Shown here piece by piece: positions 1 through 9,858 of a DNA stretch of 52,155 bases. Where the stretch lies: positions 1-52,155 of the forward strand of contig JANBPU010000112.1 of NCBI GenBank assembly GCA_027575805.1, read 5' to 3'. The stretch's first letter is position 1, and the number at the start of each line of letters is the position of its first letter. Position numbers and translations under genes: made by a program. A model generated the notes under the pieces. That model did not search any database and had not been told where the DNA came from. It saw only the letters and a program-made list of their open reading frames with translations. The DNA is from Mycoemilia scoparia. Lineage: Eukaryota > Kickxellomycota > Kickxellomycetes > Kickxellales > Kickxellaceae.

Positions 1-923
1 GCATTTTAATTACAATGACATTCGACTATAAAATATCAGCTGTTTTAAACATTTTTCAGCAAAACAAACTTACCAGAAAAATGAATATGATTTCAAACAC
101 CAAAGGTATTCCAACGAACTAAAGAATAGGACATACCATTGCATACTGCCTAAATCACTTTTTGTTACAGTTCATGATGACCATGGAAAAGAATAAGCTG
201 AATAAATCGTAGATGATCAATTCAGGCATCTCAAGACAGCTTTTGAATATTCAAGGGAATGAAGTCATATAATAACATAACCAATAATAACGCAAAAACT
301 CCCTATTATCATTCTGGTAAAATCTTCAAATTTGTTTGCCATATTTAGAGTGATAGTATTAATTTACAAAACTATTCAGATTGTCCCTATGTTATAAACA
401 ATGTAACATTTATAAGGAAGTGAGAATAGTAGGAGTAAGATTCATTATGTAAGCAATGAATCTTATATATATATATATATATATCAATAGGTTGTAAATA
501 ATGGGAAGACTATTAAAGAATGGCTTCCGCACTCCCCTCCCTCTCCTTATATATAGGGGACCTCAATCACAAAATATCATGACATTTGGTAGATATTACT
601 TCAGAGTTCCTAATTTGTTGCCTGTTATATCATACTTGGGGAATCATTAAAATACCCGTAATGGAGGCTTTAGAGATTGCCTTCTTTAGATAAGTATAAA
701 CAATCGCTGGGTGGTAATATGAGTGATTATTTGTAAAGGACTGTTTTACTAGTAGGTCAGTTTCAACTTGTATACTAGCCAGTCTATACTATCATTGATC
801 AACACATTATCATACACTATCTGCATTAGCCCTTCGAAAATAGTCACTCATATGTTATCATAAATCACTATCTTTATGATATCACAACACCTATTCATCT
901 TTATTCAGCACTTTCAAAATTAC
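1..923. other. Intergenic, no gene seen
   Basis: AT-rich sequence without a convincing reading frame on either strand. The only structure is a (TA)n run near 463-484. It ends at the first family-1 inverted-repeat element. Confidence 0.6.
463..484. repeat. (TA)n microsatellite
   Basis: About eleven uninterrupted TA units, seen directly. Confidence 0.9.
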
Positions 924-1046
924 TATAAGGATCATAACTTTTGAAGGGTGAATGTCTACTAGTAAAACTGGATATCCGTTTGGCTGTAAAATGTCCCTAT
1001 AAACATTGGCTACTAAAATGTACTCTTCAAAAATTATGATCCATAT
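924..1046 (+). mobile_element. MITE family 1 copy
   Basis: Imperfect terminal inverted repeats (AAGGATCATAACTTTTGAAG at the left, its near complement ending GATCCATAT at the right) surround the family-1 core with ACTAGTAAAACTGGA. It borders the upstream side of the peptide-gene cassette. Confidence 0.8.
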
Positions 1047-1350
1047 TGAAAACAATCTTGCTTGTTTTGTTTTGTTTATTCTAAAAGTAGACATTTGTTC
1101 AGTCCAACATCACGCGTATGGCTGTGACAACACAACAAATTCCAATTGTTTGGTCAGTATATTTTTATGGAATATCGCATTCAAAAAGCAAATGTCTATT
1201 GCCACTACGCACAGTGCTTTTGACATAGTAATGGTGAGAATTCATGAGGCTTGGGGGTGGTAAATATACCACATGAGCTGGAATTGACTCTCTAATGAGT
1301 ATACACATACACCTCTTGCGTTCCAAGCCATGGTACGAGACACCAAAACC

Positions 1351-1358
1351 TATTTAAA
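1351..1358 (+). promoter_or_regulatory. TATA-like box of peptide gene 1
   Basis: TATTTAAA lies about 98 bp before the start codon at 1456. The same position is occupied by TTTAAATA-type sequence in the two other cassette copies. Inferred promoter only. Confidence 0.4.
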
Positions 1359-1455
1359 CCAGACACTTTGGCCTTAGGACCAAGACAGATTCTAGTAACG
1401 CCCTAATCGCATATCTTTTAACTACAGTTCCTACATTCGATTTTCCTCAATCATC

Positions 1456-1650
1456 ATGAAACTCTCCGCTTTCCTCACATCTTCTGCTATCGTGTTGGTC
1501 GCTCTATCCCTTGCTACACCTTCTGACGCAATGCCAGCTCCTTCTCATGATCATGTCAAAGCAAAAAGAAACCCAGACGGTCTTCTCAATGGTTTTGGCG
1601 GTGGTATGCTTGGTGGAAGAAAGAAGTACGGCCTTCTTGGTGGACTATGA
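1456..1650 (+). CDS. Small secreted Gly/Leu-rich peptide (cassette copy 1)
   Basis: Sixty-four residues, no recognised family. Residues 1-25 form a clear signal peptide ending PSDA, followed by MPAPSHDH, a KAKR dibasic site of the kind cleaved by Kex2-type proteases, then a Gly/Leu-rich tail containing GGRKKYGLLGGL. Two paralogues in the window (minus strand, 11435 and 32570) keep the signal peptide and the SHDH-KAKR stretch almost unchanged, while the tail differs, as expected if the tail is the active product. The start is the first ATG and the signal peptide begins directly with it. After the stop another frame continues with Gly-Leu codons (to about 1696), which suggests this copy was shortened by a frameshift. 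Secretion is well supported; processing and role are inferred. Confidence 0.75.
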   Translation: MKLSAFLTSSAIVLVALSLATPSDAMPAPSHDHVKAKRNPDGLLNGFGGGMLGGRKKYGLLGGL

Positions 1651-1931
1651 AGGGCCATGGTCTTCTCGATGGTATTACTGGCGGATTATTGTAACCCTAA
1701 TCCATAAAACTACTTTGGCAAAGTGCTTTTGGCGGTATGCTTGACTGAGGTAGTCGAAATGGACTAAAGCCCGGCACAGTGCTAGGCTCTAACGATCATC
1801 GCCCAAGATAGGGACGCTATTATAATTGAATATTCATTCTCTTTTATATGTTCCAATTATTTTAGATTAAATCTTTGCAATTGAGTTATATATAATTGAA
1901 TTGAATACACGAACTTCTAATAAAAGCCATT

Positions 1932-2032
1932 ATATGGGTAGTTATTTTTGAAGGATTAGTCACACATTTGGCAGTGGTTGTCCCTTTAATCGTTGACCAC
2001 CAAAAGGCACTCTTCAAAAATATTGGAATATA
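1932..2032 (+). mobile_element. MITE family 1 copy (short form)
   Basis: Starts TATATGGGTAGTTATTTTTG and ends with the complementary TCTTCAAAAATATTGG. It lacks the ACTAGTAAAACTGG middle segment of full copies. The same short form, inverted, is at 11093-11194. Confidence 0.75.
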
Positions 2033-2917
2033 GGCCTCACACAACAATATACGCCCAATAAATCCTTAAATACAGCCCTGATAACCCCCCATGAGGGTAG
2101 TCACTCTTTTGGAATAGTGGTTATAGCGGTGTTCTAACAAAAAATTATTACACATATATCTACATACATTCAAGAGAACAGCCATTTCACACCATCCTTG
2201 AAAGTGCAGTATATATCCTTAACACACATCAGGACTTGCACACTTTAAAAATTATTTATCAAGTTTATAGCATACCTTGCTGAGACCAACCCATAGCCAC
2301 TGTGTGGCTAATTAGTAGAGAAATTCGAACATATGCAATTCCATCAACATCGTTCAGTTTTATTAATACCATGGCGAATAATTATGGCTCTGTGTTTGTT
2401 AACTTTGTAAGGTAAGGGGCAAGTTTGCCAAAATTATAAACTCACACACATACGCACAGGTGTTATTCATCTGATACAAAGAAGGACAAGACCGATTTTT
2501 TGAATGAGGATTGTCAATTATAGTTGCATGCTTTATTATTTGGTGCTGATGCTGCTGCTGCTGCTCCTGCTTGTTACCAAAAATGTAAAATAATGGATAT
2601 TGTCTGTCTCATTCTGCATGTCTGAGAAAAAAAAGAGTGGAGAGTATTTATGCATTCAATGCAGCAGCATCTGTGACTTGGTAGAGTTTTTTTGGGGAGT
2701 ACAACTTGATTTTAGAGTCCAGCTGCAACAAAGCTACACTAATTATAACACAACATATATGAACTTCTGTAGGTCCCAAGAAGAAATGCCCCATCTTTAT
2801 ACAAGCAGGCTAAATTGGCTAAATCGGTGTTGTGTTGTCAATTTAGTGAGTGAAGGGAGACACCAAAACACAACTTTTGAGTTTAGATGTCTTATATGTT
2901 GGTACAAACCAGCGACT

Positions 2918-2941
2918 CTCTCTCTCTCTCTCTCTCTCTCT
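2918..2941. repeat. (TC)n microsatellite
   Basis: About twelve TC units in a row. Confidence 0.9.
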
Positions 2942-2968
2942 TGGCAAAAACTAAACGATATAGCAGAG

Positions 2969-3095
2969 TTGTCCCTATAAGTGTGCTAAGCAATCTTTCC
3001 AATACAGATCTAAAATGTGTGGGTTATTGGCTGAATTTGCTGGAGGCATGAGGGTACTAGATTGTTTCCTTTTGTTAGAGGACCTGCCATATTGA
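2969..3095. mobile_element. MITE family 2 copy, degenerate
   Basis: Right end GTTAGAGGACCTGCCAT matches the family-2 end TGATAGAGAACCTGTCAT. The interior shares the AAAATGT..TGTGGGTTATTGGCTGA block with the copy at 32132. The left border is uncertain. Confidence 0.5.
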
Positions 3096-3577
3096 CACAA
3101 GTTGACTCAATTTGTTTATTTGCTGTACTCAGATTCAGAGATGAAATATGCAGGAAAGCAGTTTAGCTTGCAAGTCCTGATTCGTATGCTTTTTGGGATT
3201 TACTGCCATAGAGTTGTCCAAACTGTAATAAACTACTTTGCCAAAAGGTGGCCCACCCTCTGGAATGGTAGAACTTGCCATTCATAACACAGATGGAGGA
3301 CTTATCAGGTTTTGTATGAATGTAACTTGAAAAATCTTGATGAAGGAAGAGGACTGTGCCAATGCATGTCATGAGGAGAGAAGCTTGTTTATGCTGAAAG
3401 TCGAATTGGTTAGTTTTTTGGGTTGCAAACAGGTTTTTTAGCTCCGATATCAATGGTCTTTGGGCTTTGTCAATCACTTGTCAGGTGCCGTCATTAAAAA
3501 AGATAGTCTCGTGGTTCAAAGATAAAAGTTTATTGCTTGCTGGCACAAAAACACAAAAATCCTATTGTATTTGTACA

Positions 3578-3698
3578 ATATGGGCGATTATTTTTGAAGG
3601 GTGACCATCTCTTTATAAGCCGTGATCACATATTTGGCTGTGATTGCCCTATAATCGTTGGTCACCAAAAGTCACCCTTCAGAAATTATTACCCATAT
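3578..3698 (+). mobile_element. MITE family 1 copy
   Basis: Terminal repeats ATATGGGCGATTATTTTTGA and TCAGAAATTATTACCCATAT, about 121 bp, flanked by TA on both sides. Confidence 0.85.
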
Positions 3699-4280
3699 AA
3701 ACATTCAAATTTATCGCATCATATCATCTTCCTCTTCCTTTATTAGTTTTGTCTAACTATCATTTGTCTGATGAGGTGGGGGACGGCATTTGGCATCGGC
3801 ATTTAAGCAATGTAATTAACCACCATATCAAAATTATAGAGTTAGCGAGCAGAGAGATAAAAGTGCCGCTGCTCCTGTTGATGCCGACTTTGAAGCCACA
3901 AACATATCAGATAATTATCAACAGTACCTACCTTGTATCTTGTGAATTATGTACAATAATCGGCCAGGCATTATTTTCTTCGGGATTTTAATGAATTGCA
4001 GTTCTTGGAATGTGGTGACAGATGTGTTCATCAGTACTGAACCCTGAGAATTAAGACCTGTGTATGTGTGGCTTTATTGAATTAGAAAAATTAACAAGGT
4101 CATTTTAGCTTAAAAGCTTGATGAGATTGATTGAGTGTGCAGGCATAATGTTTGGCACAGTCGGCTAATTTTATTGCATCTACAAACACAAGATACAATT
4201 TTTTACCCAAAGAACATGATTCTAACAACTTTTTTGGAGCTTCGAGTCCTCAATGAGATGGTAATAGCCAAAGCTCCATG

Positions 4281-4293
4281 TATATATATAAAG
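4281..4293 (+). promoter_or_regulatory. TATA box of peptide gene 2
   Basis: TATATATATAAAG, about 157 bp before the start codon at 4450. Confidence 0.45.
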
Positions 4294-4449
4294 ATCTGTG
4301 AGGCGCCTACACACATATCTTGACACCTTTAACCCGCAACTTCTTGTCTCTATCTGAAATTCATTTTTAAAGTTCGAAAAGCCTCATCTTACCTTCGCAC
4401 TCACGAACTCTTTCTCTACTACTAATACCAAGCTTCTTCTCTCTTCAAA

Positions 4450-4602
4450 ATGGACAAGACTTTAATGCTCCCTCTCTTCATCTACATTCTTTTTGCCGTT
4501 TTGGTCTTGGCTATGACATCTATGGCTTCTCCAGCCAATATTCTTTATTTGGACGGTAGAAGAAGAGTTGGCGGTCATGGTCTCCAAACCACACAATACT
4601 AG
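4450..4602 (+). CDS. Small secreted peptide with GRRRVGG motif
   Basis: Fifty residues, no family recognised. A signal peptide of about 26 residues (hydrophobic core LFIYILFAVLVLAM, ending TSMA) precedes a short mature part, SPANILYLDGRRRVGG plus an HGLQTTQY tail. The mature end begins Ser-Pro, as in the neighbouring peptide at 8037, and the basic GRRR-V-G stretch matches GRRRYG at 6525 and GRKKYG at 1456. Cleavage after RRR would release a 13-residue tail. The start codon is the only ATG in front of the hydrophobic core, a TATA box lies upstream, and a pyrimidine-rich leader precedes the ATG. It is supported by these features and by its relatives, not by length. Confidence 0.65.
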   Translation: MDKTLMLPLFIYILFAVLVLAMTSMASPANILYLDGRRRVGGHGLQTTQY

Positions 4603-6337
4603 GGCTTAGTTCAATATTAAAGCCTAGCTTTTCGTCTAAATTATTACTTCCGAGGTTGATCTCTCTACATTGCTTACCGAAACCGATAGCTGTAATTTCT
4701 CGACTGCAAGTTGCAAATCTCCTCAACTTTCTCTTCTCTCTCGCTCGCTCGCCTCACCCTTCATCCTTTTTTATTAAATTAACTAAACCTCCTCTTTCTT
4801 AGTTAAAGTATGTCTGGTCACAATACTTTATTCCTTTTTAATAATAATAATAGTAGCAACAACAATAATAATACAAGTCGACTGCTTATCAGTCGCTTTA
4901 AACCATATTATCAAAAGCATTATATATTTCAATATGGGTGATGATTTTGAAGGGTACCTTTTGGTGAATAGCGATTATAGGGGCGATCACCATTTGGATC
5001 ATAATTTTTGAAGGAAGACTTTTGACGGCCAAAGATTATAGGGGCAATAATAGCCTATTAGCAAATGGTCACCACCCTTCAAAAATAATGGCTCATTTTA
5101 ACCATTATTTTTTAGATCATTTCATCAAGATGTGAACCTAAAAATCGGAAGCAGGAACAAGCAGCTTCCCAAGAAACCTGATACTGGACACGTGTATCAA
5201 TTATGTTTAGTTTCTACCAAACTTTTGTGAGTGATAGAAAACCACAGAAACACGCACAAGATAAACTAACTTTTATTCATATGCAATGCAGTGCAAGACA
5301 TTCGGTCTCGAACAGGTAGTGGGGTTTGGGAGGCAACCACCTAAGTTAAAAGGGCGACCACTCCGATAGGGTAGCAATTTGGGCTTTTTTCAGGTTTACA
5401 TGCGTGTGTACAAGGACCATAGCTGGTCCACCAACATTGTTTGTCTATTTTTAGTGATTATTGTCTCTCTCCCAAAAAGCAATTATAATAATGATGGGTT
5501 GGCCACAATCACAAACCGATTCTCTCGATTGTCTGAGTACAATTGAAGCGCCCTTTCTAGTAAAGTTTTCCAGAAAAGGCATAACACACATGTGCCCTGT
5601 AAATCTCTACCTGTATATCTATGCAAGGAGCGGGCAGTGGTGGCTGTGGTGATGATTGGGCGATTCCCAGCATCTATTATTTATCATTAATCACTGCTGA
5701 ATTGAAGAGCCACCCTCTGGAAAGGCAGAGCTTTGGTATTCATGACATTATTAATTATCCATGTGTATGTGCAAGGTATGCTTAAAGTTAATGTTATTAT
5801 AGCAGTACTGGTTATTCTTCCCCGCCATCAACACCATTGTCATTTGCCATTGCTCTTGTTAAATCTGTACGGATATGCAAAAGTTTAAATGACCATGGGG
5901 TAAATCACATTGAATTGAGTATCTCAGAGCATCAGATCCTCGGGACCCTTTTTCATTTGGAAAAAGAAAGGTTCAAGTCGTGATGCTGTAGAATGTATCA
6001 CGGCACCCTCCACATTGTTATTATTACTACAGAAAGGCGTAATTAGCCCTCTATTTTAAAAGAGCCAATTAAGATAATGCTCCGTACCTGTGGTGATGGT
6101 CACATACTAAATATCTTGGATCAACCTAAAAGAGACGCGCTGGTGTTGTACAACGGCTTGAGCCATCAGGATTTTTTCTCCCCAGTATCCTGATTCTTGC
6201 TTCCACTCCCTTCCGACTGCTTGTCTCTCTGTTCTTGAAAACCACCAAAATGAAAGAACGTGTTTAACAAATGGTATCACAATAGAACAAACTTTAGCTA
6301 CACACAGACGCATATATTTACCAGAGTCAGGGTTTTC
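4603..6337. other. Intergenic with MITE remnant
   Basis: Holds a doubled family-1 element at 4932-5097 and otherwise AT-rich sequence. Open frames at 5461-5652 and 6107-6427 (-) show no recognisable protein features. Confidence 0.5.
4932..5097 (-). mobile_element. MITE family 1, doubled/nested copy
   Basis: Two left-end sequences follow each other (AATATGGGTGATGATTTTGA and GGATCATAATTTTTGAAGG about 65 bp later), both with the reverse-orientation core (TTTTGGTG..ATTATAGGGGC). A single right end, ACCCTTCAAAAATAATGG, closes the element. This is best explained by one copy inserted in, or recombined with, another. Confidence 0.7.
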
Positions 6338-6345
6338 TATAAAAG
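6338..6345 (+). promoter_or_regulatory. TATA box of peptide gene 3
   Basis: TATAAAAG, about 180 bp before the start codon at 6525. Confidence 0.45.
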
Positions 6346-6524
6346 ACCGCCTCCTTCTGCAAATAACCCATCCCAAGTTCTCCACAACAGTAGTAACAAG
6401 CTTAAAACATCTCTTCCTATTCTTCAAATATTAATATATCATAATACCCTTTGGCCGTTACCACAACACTTGTCTTTCGTATATCCTAACTAAATACGTT
6501 GCCTGCCCTCCAAACCAAGCCAAA

Positions 6525-6752
6525 ATGAACCCGCTCGTCAACTTTCGTCAAATTATTTTAGCTCTCTTTCTTGCTATGTTGTTCTCAGAGTTTGTGCTGA
6601 TTTCTACTACAGCTATACCGGTTCCAAAAAAAGCATCTACTAAAGCTACTCCTACTTCACCTTCACCACTTCCCCCTCCACCTCCGCCATTTCGTCCTAC
6701 CAATCAGCTTTCTGGCCGAAGAAGATATGGAAATATAGCAGGAGGGCAGTAA
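6525..6752 (+). CDS. Small secreted peptide, proline-rich, with GRRRYG motif
   Basis: Seventy-five residues, no family recognised. Residues 1-31 are a signal peptide (core IILALFLAMLFSEFVLI, ending STTA), then IPVPKK, a Thr/Ser/Pro linker with six prolines in a row, and a C-terminal NQLSGRRRYGNIAGGQ. The Pro-rich middle could act as a propeptide or spacer. The GRRRYG box matches GRKKYG (1456), GRRRVG (4450) and GKPRYG (8037), all near the C-terminus. Cleavage after the triple Arg would leave YGNIAGGQ. Start: first ATG, immediately before the hydrophobic region. Secretion is well supported; function is unknown. Confidence 0.7.
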   Translation: MNPLVNFRQIILALFLAMLFSEFVLISTTAIPVPKKASTKATPTSPSPLPPPPPPFRPTNQLSGRRRYGNIAGGQ

Positions 6753-7003
6753 GATGTCTTGTTTTATCAATAAATATGTTGCCGGCAATATATTTATAGA
6801 GACAGTATTGAATCTAAATTTTCGTTGCTTGGTGGGGAGTTTTGTTCTCCATAATTTTGCGTCCAAACTTTTGTTATAATAATAAGTTTAGTATTTGTTT
6901 TCCGTAATTTATATATATCAATAATAAATGTATTTATTCTAAACTCTACTTTAATTATTCGATAATACCGGTTGCTAGATGCTGAGATAGTATAACATTA
7001 GCT

Positions 7004-7124
7004 ATATGGGTAATAATTTTCGAAGGATGAAAGTTTGCTAGTAAAACTGGACATCCATTTGGCTGCGATTGTGCCTATAATCATCAGTCACCAAAGTTTA
7101 TCCTTCAAAAGTTATTGCCCATAT
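7004..7124 (+). mobile_element. MITE family 1 copy, full length
   Basis: Typical 121-bp copy: ATATGGGTAATAATTTTCGA to AAAGTTATTGCCCATAT, with the GTAAAACTGGACATCCATTT core. Confidence 0.85.
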
Positions 7125-7275
7125 GACAGGTTCTCTATCAAAAGCGCATCACATTGTACCCCCCATGTCACCTGCAAATTTGGCCCACAAGCCATACATT
7201 TTAGCTGTGATCTGGCATATTATTATTCATTATCCAAGGTATTGTTCTGGTACATCTTTGAAGGAAACTCGACTC
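7125..7275 (-). mobile_element. MITE family 2 copy
   Basis: Begins GACAGGTTCTCTATCAAAAG directly at the end of the family-1 element. It shares TTTGGCCCACAAGC..ATACATTTTAG and the terminal TCTGGTACATCTTTGA..GGA block with the copy at 27576. Confidence 0.65.
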
Positions 7276-7280
7276 CATCA

Positions 7281-7419
7281 TATGGGTAATAATTTTTGAA
7301 GGCCTAAAGCCAGGTAGTGCATGATGATGCGTTGGTCAATGGAAATATAGGCTAGCCACCATGCAAGTTGAAACTAGCTTACTAGTAAAAATTAGCCCTT
7401 CAAAAATAACTACTCATAA
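7281..7419 (+). mobile_element. MITE family 1, long variant (1b)
   Basis: Family-1 ends (TATGGGTAATAATTTTTGAA; CCTTCAAAAATAACTACTCA) enclose a different middle with TAGTGCATGATGATGC and TTGGTCAATG. This middle is shared only with 31894-32037. Confidence 0.75.
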
Positions 7420-7888
7420 GGTAGAGAAAACTCCACAGATATAAAAATAGAAACCACAATTTGAGCGTGAGCGAATGAAAAATTGAGGGATGCAAATCAA
7501 GTTATGAGTAGACACACACAATAATCGCCACTTTCTAATTAGGGAACCTGATAAGGCCAAACAATTCTCAAGTACTTTCTATATTTGTAAAGTCATGTAG
7601 CTGGGGGCATGCATCTAACCTTATCAGGCAAAAGCGATGGAAACAGAAAACACTATTAATATAAGCAATCGCCTAATGTTAGCTTCAACACACAATGAGA
7701 TTGCACAAATCACTAAAACTATGGTTTAATGTGTTTATAGCCTTCAGCTGCATTGTACTAGGAGCAGCGCCATAGCAACAGTTGTTGTTGATGCTGACAA
7801 TCTAATCCATTAAAGCCTTTGGAGAAAACCGTTTAAAGAGACTTTAGTATTAGTCCAAACGTTAATATGTCGAAAGACAGCTTTTTGG

Positions 7889-7896
7889 TATAAATG
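7889..7896 (+). promoter_or_regulatory. TATA box of peptide gene 4
   Basis: TATAAATG, about 141 bp before the start codon at 8037. Confidence 0.45.
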
Positions 7897-8036
7897 GAGC
7901 CTCATTTCCAAATGAAGAAACAAACAACCAAGCATTTCTCCATTTTATCGTTATACTTTTTCCAGTGCTATAAATATTTGCACAACTATAATCTTTTGTT
8001 TGAATTACATCTTTTTTCATCATCGTGACTAAGAAA

Positions 8037-8207
8037 ATGAAATCTCAACTTCTTCATGTCTCGACTTTTACTCTTGTCATATTTTTGATGCTCTTTGCCG
8101 ATACTTCTGAGGCCTCGCCAATTCATGAACTTGTGAAAAATGTGAAATTGGGTAAACCAAGATATGGTGATCCGATTGTACCTGGAGAGTATAAACCAAA
8201 AAATTAG
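8037..8207 (+). CDS. Small secreted peptide with GKPRYGD motif
   Basis: Fifty-six residues, no family recognised. The reading frame can be extended upstream only with a GTG at 8025, so the ATG at 8037 is chosen; it starts a good signal peptide (core TLVIFLMLFA, ending TSEA). The mature part starts SPIHELVKNVK and continues LGKPRYGDPIVPG to a lysine-rich end. The position and form of GKPRYG resemble the GRRRYG and GRKKYG boxes of the neighbouring secreted peptides, but only one Arg precedes the Tyr, so it may be a divergent member or not be processed there. A TATA box lies 141 bp upstream, and the stop is followed by a CT-rich stretch. Confidence 0.65.
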   Translation: MKSQLLHVSTFTLVIFLMLFADTSEASPIHELVKNVKLGKPRYGDPIVPGEYKPKN

Positions 8208-8784
8208 GCCCTCTCTCTCTAATTATAGTATAGAACTCTTGGCGCAGGCTTCGTTGGATCTCTAGTGCTGGATACTAGAACAACAACTGTCTCCAATCCA
8301 ACTCTGTATTTCTTAATTCCCAAACCTGAAAGAACTCGACTCTCGCTACTACACCCACCAACCTTGTCCTTAACTGGAAATGTCGTTGCTTTATTTCAGT
8401 CCTTTCAGCTGTTTTGTCTTGTTATTTTCCATTCGTCTTAATCAAATATACTCTCTTTTTCCTCATTTATAAAATGTTGGGCCAATTTCACCATACGTTT
8501 GAAATAATTAGCGACACCAAGCATCCCATGATCAAGTAGATGCTGATATACATGGATAGGCAAAATTTGGTCTTCAAACCTCATCAACAACAATAAAGCC
8601 ATGCCATTTATAAAAAAGAATGGAGTTTCAATAATACAAGAAAATAGCGATGGTGCTATCCTACATATGGAAAGTTCTCTGCCAAAAGGGAACAGACAGA
8701 TACGCTCGCACCTTCTCTGAAAATCAGCCAAGAACAAGCATGCATTTTAACTGGAGTCTCAGTGATGAATCGCTGGGATACAGG

Positions 8785-8832
8785 GGAGTATTCTAGTATA
8801 CTTTCAGAGAAGACTGCCATATGGTCTAAGTT
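8785..8832. mobile_element. MITE family 2 fragment
   Basis: AGTATACTTTCAGAGAAGAC and TGCCATATGG match a family-2 end. The remainder is missing. Confidence 0.4.
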
Positions 8833-8834
8833 TA

Positions 8835-8915
8835 CAAAGGCTTAGGCAAAAACAGGCTCCACAAGGATTGCCTGTATAATCATTTGTGTTTGGACCAGAA
8901 TCTGGGGTCACATTT
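8835..8915 (+). mobile_element. MITE family 3 fragment
   Basis: GGCTTAGGCAAAAACAGG..ATTTGTGTTTGGACCAGAATCTGGGG follows the family-3 pattern. The ends are lost. Confidence 0.5.
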
Positions 8916-8924
8916 CTTTACACC

Positions 8925-9032
8925 ATATTGGTAGTTGTTTTTGAAGAATGGATGTTTATATGGGCAATCACATCCAAATGGACGTCCAGCTTTACTAGTA
9001 AACTTTCACCATTCAAAAATAATCGCCCATAT
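8925..9032 (-). mobile_element. MITE family 1 copy
   Basis: Reverse orientation: AATGGACGTCCAGCTTTACT core, ends ATATTGGTAGTTGTTTTTGA and TTCAAAAATAATCGCCCAT. Confidence 0.75.
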
Positions 9033-9858
9033 AGAAAGTAGAGAATATATAAAATTAGTATTATCAACCGCTTTAAGTTGTAAAATATGTGACAAAAAAA
9101 TCTATTTAATCATCATCTTTGAGATTCAAACATGTTTTCATCAACCTAAACACACACACAGCCTACACGCACATAAAGCCATATACTTAGGCAACCAACT
9201 CCAATAACAAAATCAATATATTCACAATAATTTGGCTAAAGCTGATGATTAAAGAACCCAAATATTTATGAGAAACAAATAAGACTACGATTACTTGGAT
9301 TTTTCCAAGCACTTGAGTGATGTATATCAACCTCCACACTTATATACAAATATCTAGCATCCCCAACAACAACAACAATAATAATAATTGCAATGGTACT
9401 GCTAATAGCGTGCACAAAAGGCATTTTATAAAATCAAATTATTCATTTGACTAATTTTTAGTTTGAGGGGATTTATCAAACTATTCCTACTACTACTTTT
9501 GCGAACTATTACCAAAGGATCGCATAATAGTGCCGTTGGCTATGTGTAGCCACAAGACTACCTATAAATAACTCCAACTCTCCAGCTTTAGGATTTGGCT
9601 TCTTTATTGAAAAATAATTTGTATTCTACACTCTTTAGTTTTAATTCTAACTTTTTACTATCTGTCGCCATACACATATATCTGTAGTTAGCTATCTATA
9701 CACGTACATACATTTACATATAAGCGTCACACAAAATACAATCCATATCCGCTTCATAAATCACATTACTTATTATTATTGTATATTCAAATATATTATT
9801 ACTAAGTATAGACACGTTCACTTAAAACCTTATAGACCTAAATACACATATAACAAAA

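Larger units (their letters stand above)
924..2323 (+). repeat. Peptide-gene cassette, copy 1
   Basis: This segment recurs inverted at 10805-12138 and, shorter and inverted, at 32333-33164. Similarity covers about 400 bp upstream of the peptide gene, the gene, its 3' flank, a family-1 element and a further 300 bp. Small indels and substitutions show the copies are not brand new. Confidence 0.85.
2324..4430. other. Intergenic; repeats only
   Basis: Contains a GCT/GCTGCTGCT run near 2547-2570, a (TC)n run at about 2918-2941, a probable family-2 element (2969-3095) and a family-1 element (3578-3698). A 126-codon open frame at 2600-2980 runs through the TC repeat and shows no protein-like character. 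A stretch near 3245-3295 resembles 5705-5755 (ACCCTCTGGAA core), perhaps an old repeat. Confidence 0.5.
6753..7888. other. Intergenic with three abutting MITEs
   Basis: Elements of family 1, family 2 and the family-1 long variant lie head to tail at 7004-7419. The rest is AT-rich without a supported gene. A 60-codon or longer frame at 7035-7289 lies wholly inside the elements. Confidence 0.6.
8208..9858. other. Intergenic with MITE fragments
   Basis: Contains pieces of families 2, 3 and 1 between 8785 and 9032. A 99-codon minus-strand frame (8438-8737) has no ATG at its head and no recognisable match. The 9300-9858 stretch is the AT-rich 5' flank of the GPI-protein gene, with TATAAATAA near 9562. 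Confidence 0.5.

Noticed and set aside
2600..2980. 126-codon open frame
   Set aside because: It runs through a (TC)n repeat, has no domain or signal, and begins in low-complexity DNA. I regard it as chance.
8438..8737. 99-codon minus-strand frame, somewhat protein-like
   Set aside because: No ATG at its head (first codon TTG), no splice context, no recognised family. Possibly an old fragment, but not supportable.
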